Below, in pieces: positions 61,111 to 64,000 of a stretch of 64,000 nucleotides of DNA. The stretch spans positions 4,620,501 to 4,684,500 of the forward strand of contig NC_091115.1 in NCBI RefSeq assembly GCF_024713975.1. The letters run 5' to 3'. The number at the start of each line of letters is the position of its first letter. Position 1 is the stretch's first letter. Under the pieces are notes generated by a model. The model did not search any database. It was not told the DNA's origin and was given only the letters and a program-made list of their open reading frames with translations. The stretch is from Paralichthys olivaceus (Eukaryota > Chordata > Actinopteri > Pleuronectiformes > Paralichthyidae). The position numbers were made by a program, and so were the translations under genes.

Positions 61111-64000
61111 GATTTCATTTCCCTCAACAGACTTCAAATGTATTAAAAAGTCTTGGATTTCATTCATGAATATTTTTACACCCTGCTGTGGGAGCGTTAG
61201 CTGCACTTCTGAAAGTATTTGGAAAATCTATAAATCTTTTAATCCTTCTTTCCATTTTCATCATTTAATTATCCAGTTTCTGCTGTTAACCAGCTCCAGG
61301 TCGAGTTCGATGAATAATTAATGACGTTGTTATGAAGCATTGAGTCACACTGCTGAGAAGTATTGACAAATGTAATGTAATGATGTAAATGTCAATAAAT
61401 CCATGCCGACTGTTTCAGAGGATTGTATAACTTCTTTGAGTCCTGTCAGGAATTAAATTGTATTTCCTGTAGTATTAAAAGTAAGGCTGGGAGGTATGTC
61501 CAAAATTATATCCAGGTCCAATCTTTATGTTGAACAATATATTATATATTTGGAACCTTTCGTTATAGTTCTGACATTGAAATAGTGATATTTTTCAAAT
61601 TAAAATTATTATATTTAATTTGGTGATTCCCACAGAAAGTATGTACTTAACTTTAAAAACATCTAAAGGATAAAAAACATGCAGCAAATTCTTTGAGATG
61701 AATTAAGATGAAAAACAGAATCTGATGGGTGTAAAACTGGGTGAAGCAACACACGGATAAGAATGTTATCAAACTATATGAAATCTGAAAATAGAAAGCG
61801 AATGTTTGCTTTTTGATTTAATGAAGCTATTTTTATAAGAGGACATTCTCAGTTTGACTCATTTGACATTTGCTCTTCCAGGTTTCACCTTGTTGAGTTG
61901 AAGGAGACTTGAACGTTTGTCTTAAAAAATTTAAATAAACAGTCACAGTCCTTCCCCCTGTGTCTTCCTGGGTTTCTTTTCTGTATGGATTAAAAAAGAA
62001 AATACGTAAATGTGACAAGAAAAAACATCACCTGAGAATAGCCAACACCAGATTTTGTCAGGAATATGATGTTTCTGTTCAAAATAAAGTGACTTCTTTT
62101 AAAAACACTCCGAGGTGGAGTAAACGTATACTGGGTATTCCGAAGGTCAAAACTTCGAGTTTAAAATCAAGATTAAATAAAGTTAATGATACATTCGAGG
62201 TAATCATGTTTATCTCTTATTTCATTGAAGCTGTGACCTCAAACAAAATGTTCCCTCAACTTTTCTGTTTGGGAAAATGATTTGTGAGCAGCCTGGAGGA
62301 GGAGTAACTTCTGCCAAACCAGAGAGAAACACATAATGAGAGTTGGGCTTGATGCTCGTCCTCGTTACGAGAGGCAGTGAAGGGCGGGAGCTTCATCACA
62401 CTAATGACAGGATGGAAATATTAGCTCTGACATGCTCGCAGGGTTCTGGATCACAGGCCATCTGCTCACATGAATGGAGGCCTGGCAGGAGGCGGCGCAC
62501 CTCCAACATGAGAAACGACAGTTCTGACTCTCGTTAGATGAGATTGTGCGTTATCAATTAGTTTGTTCTAATTGGACTAAAAGCTTAAAGCCATTTCAGC
62601 GAGGCTGTAACGATTATTACACAGCAGAGAGTTTTTCTCTTCTCAGATCAGGACCACGAGTCAGACTGAGCCTGAGGAGAGAGCTTGTTGTTTCCTGAAA
62701 CCACCACAGCAGTGGATCGTCTGTGTACGGTGGCCAATTTAGGACATTTCAAGCTGAGCCAATCAAGTTCAGCTCTGTCCGTCTGTACCGAGAATTAACA
62801 CGAGCTGAAGTGATTATTGAGCCTCCTTTTTGGTTAATCCAATTGTTTTTAAGCATCAAAATATATTTAATATACAATAAATTTCAATGATTGTAGAGAA
62901 TCGTCTGACCAGTAGTAGATGTATTGTAGAAATCATTGCCAAAACCTTTTATATAAATATATATATACACACATTTCCCAATTTATCAGTATTGGTACAT
63001 TTTTTATACCCAAATATCAGTTTTGGCATCGGCCTCAGCTGTGTCTTTTTCTGTTATTGTTCAGATCCACTTTATTATGACGCATCATTTAACCAATTAA
63101 CCAACTTTTAAGGTGAATTATCATAATTCAATATGTTATAACTGCAAATGCTGAAGAAGATCTGCACACTGACCTTGTACCACTTCCTCATGGACACAAC
63201 ATTATGGTCTTTCTCTCTCGTGCTGTCATATCCACGAGTAACAATAGAAGAACTGGGAGGCGGCAGTACGCTGGTATTTTTCAGCTTTTTTTGTTTTATG
63301 GATTTATGGTCGGGCGGGCGTGTTCGTCCAGCAGATTAACCAAGAGCAGTTTATCTATGTTTTACGTGACTGAGCAGATTCAGCGCTGAACAAGCTTTTC
63401 CTCCGTCCTTGAATGCTTCTTCGTCTTTTCTCCTGGAGGCAGAAAAACCAGAGTGGATGTTTGATTCAGAGATGGTGGCACAAATTTTCCCAGACACAGG
63501 TCACCACAAGTGGTATAAAACTGTCATTACAGTGATTTATTATAATGAACCATGAAAATAGCCAACCAGTGCAGTGTCTGTGAGTCTCTCCCCTCCACAC
63601 AAACATACACTCACACACAAATAATAAAAAAAAAGGACAAAGTCGAAGAGTCTGGAGAGGGAAGAAAAATAAAATAAAAATAATGCTACAGTCACAGAAA
63701 CATTCAGCTTTGCCAAGAAGAGCGTTCATATTTACAACGATAATTCAAAATGGGATGGGAGCGAATTGTACAAGCATAGAAAAGAAAAGAAGCAAATATT
63801 TACAACCTGTCCCTGGTGAAAGCTGGAGTAACCACCTATACATTAAATTACACTTTCTACAAATAACCGTTGATATTCAAAAATAAACCGCTAACGTCCT
63901 ACCTGTGGGCGAGACCACTCTGCCTACTTCAGAAGACTAAGAGCACTCGTTACACGAAACCACACACACACACACACACACACACACCTCCTCAAAAGCA
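61111..64000. other. non-coding right end: repeat fragments and a CA array
   Basis: No gene is visible. Positions 61485-61560 start 'ggctgggaggtatgtcc', related to the left-edge repeat. Positions 62960-63040 ('ttatcagtattggtac', 'aaatatcagttttggcatcggcc') resemble a degraded fish repeat. Positions 62290-62620 are less repetitive and could hold a regulatory element. Positions 63961-63988 are a (CA)n array. Confidence 0.45.

Noticed and set aside
62343-62537. 64-codon frame at the right end
   Set aside because: Short, no start context or protein character; the stretch looks non-coding.

Overview
The window is from a ray-finned (teleost-like) fish. The evidence is compact GT-AG genes with many introns under 100 bp, abundant (CA)n/(TG)n arrays, dispersed repeats of kinds I know from teleost genomes, and vertebrate proteins that can be read exon by exon. 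I had no database access. Gene names come from recognising conserved protein sequence and from gene order.

Layout, left to right. (1) 1-400: the start of a minus-strand gene running off the left edge, with an interferon-response-like element; its place beside pex26 suggests usp18. (2) 1559-2915 (-): pex26, a peroxisomal membrane protein. It shares a CCAAT-box promoter (about 3.13-3.18 kb) with (3) 3892-4366 (+): llph, a small basic nucleolar protein. (4) 5212-9271 (-): hcls1 (HS1), an actin-binding adaptor with cortactin repeats and an SH3 domain, 15 coding exons. (5) 12932-25416 (-): golgb1 (giantin), 19 coding exons predicting 2,977 residues of Golgi coiled coil with a tail anchor. (6) 27.0-27.65 kb: a long polypyrimidine minisatellite next to the golgb1 promoter. 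(7) 27949-28242 (+): an unrecognised but coding-looking 97-residue protein. (8) 30033-31611 (+): a guanylate-cyclase-activating protein, probably guca1c. (9) 33132-38703 (-): orc5, 14 exons. (10) 40015-59313 (+): lhfpl3, a tetraspan membrane protein with a 17.6 kb first intron, followed by its 3' UTR and non-coding sequence to 64000.

The genes are individual eukaryotic units, not an operon. They fall into blocks that human keeps on different chromosomes: usp18/pex26 (22q11), llph (12q14), hcls1-golgb1 with guca1c on the same arm (3q13), and orc5-lhfpl3 (7q22). Two gene pairs are head to head (pex26/llph and orc5/lhfpl3). Two are tail to tail (llph/hcls1 and guca1c/orc5).

I found no transposase, reverse transcriptase, integrase, capsid or envelope coding sequence, no rRNA or tRNA gene, and no CRISPR array. 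The most unusual points are the unrecognised small protein gene, long dinucleotide arrays abutting splice sites (an hcls1 acceptor and the lhfpl3 exon 2 donor), an exact 185 bp exon-intron period and a GC-AG intron in hcls1, and the repeated purine/pyrimidine tract beside the golgb1 promoter.
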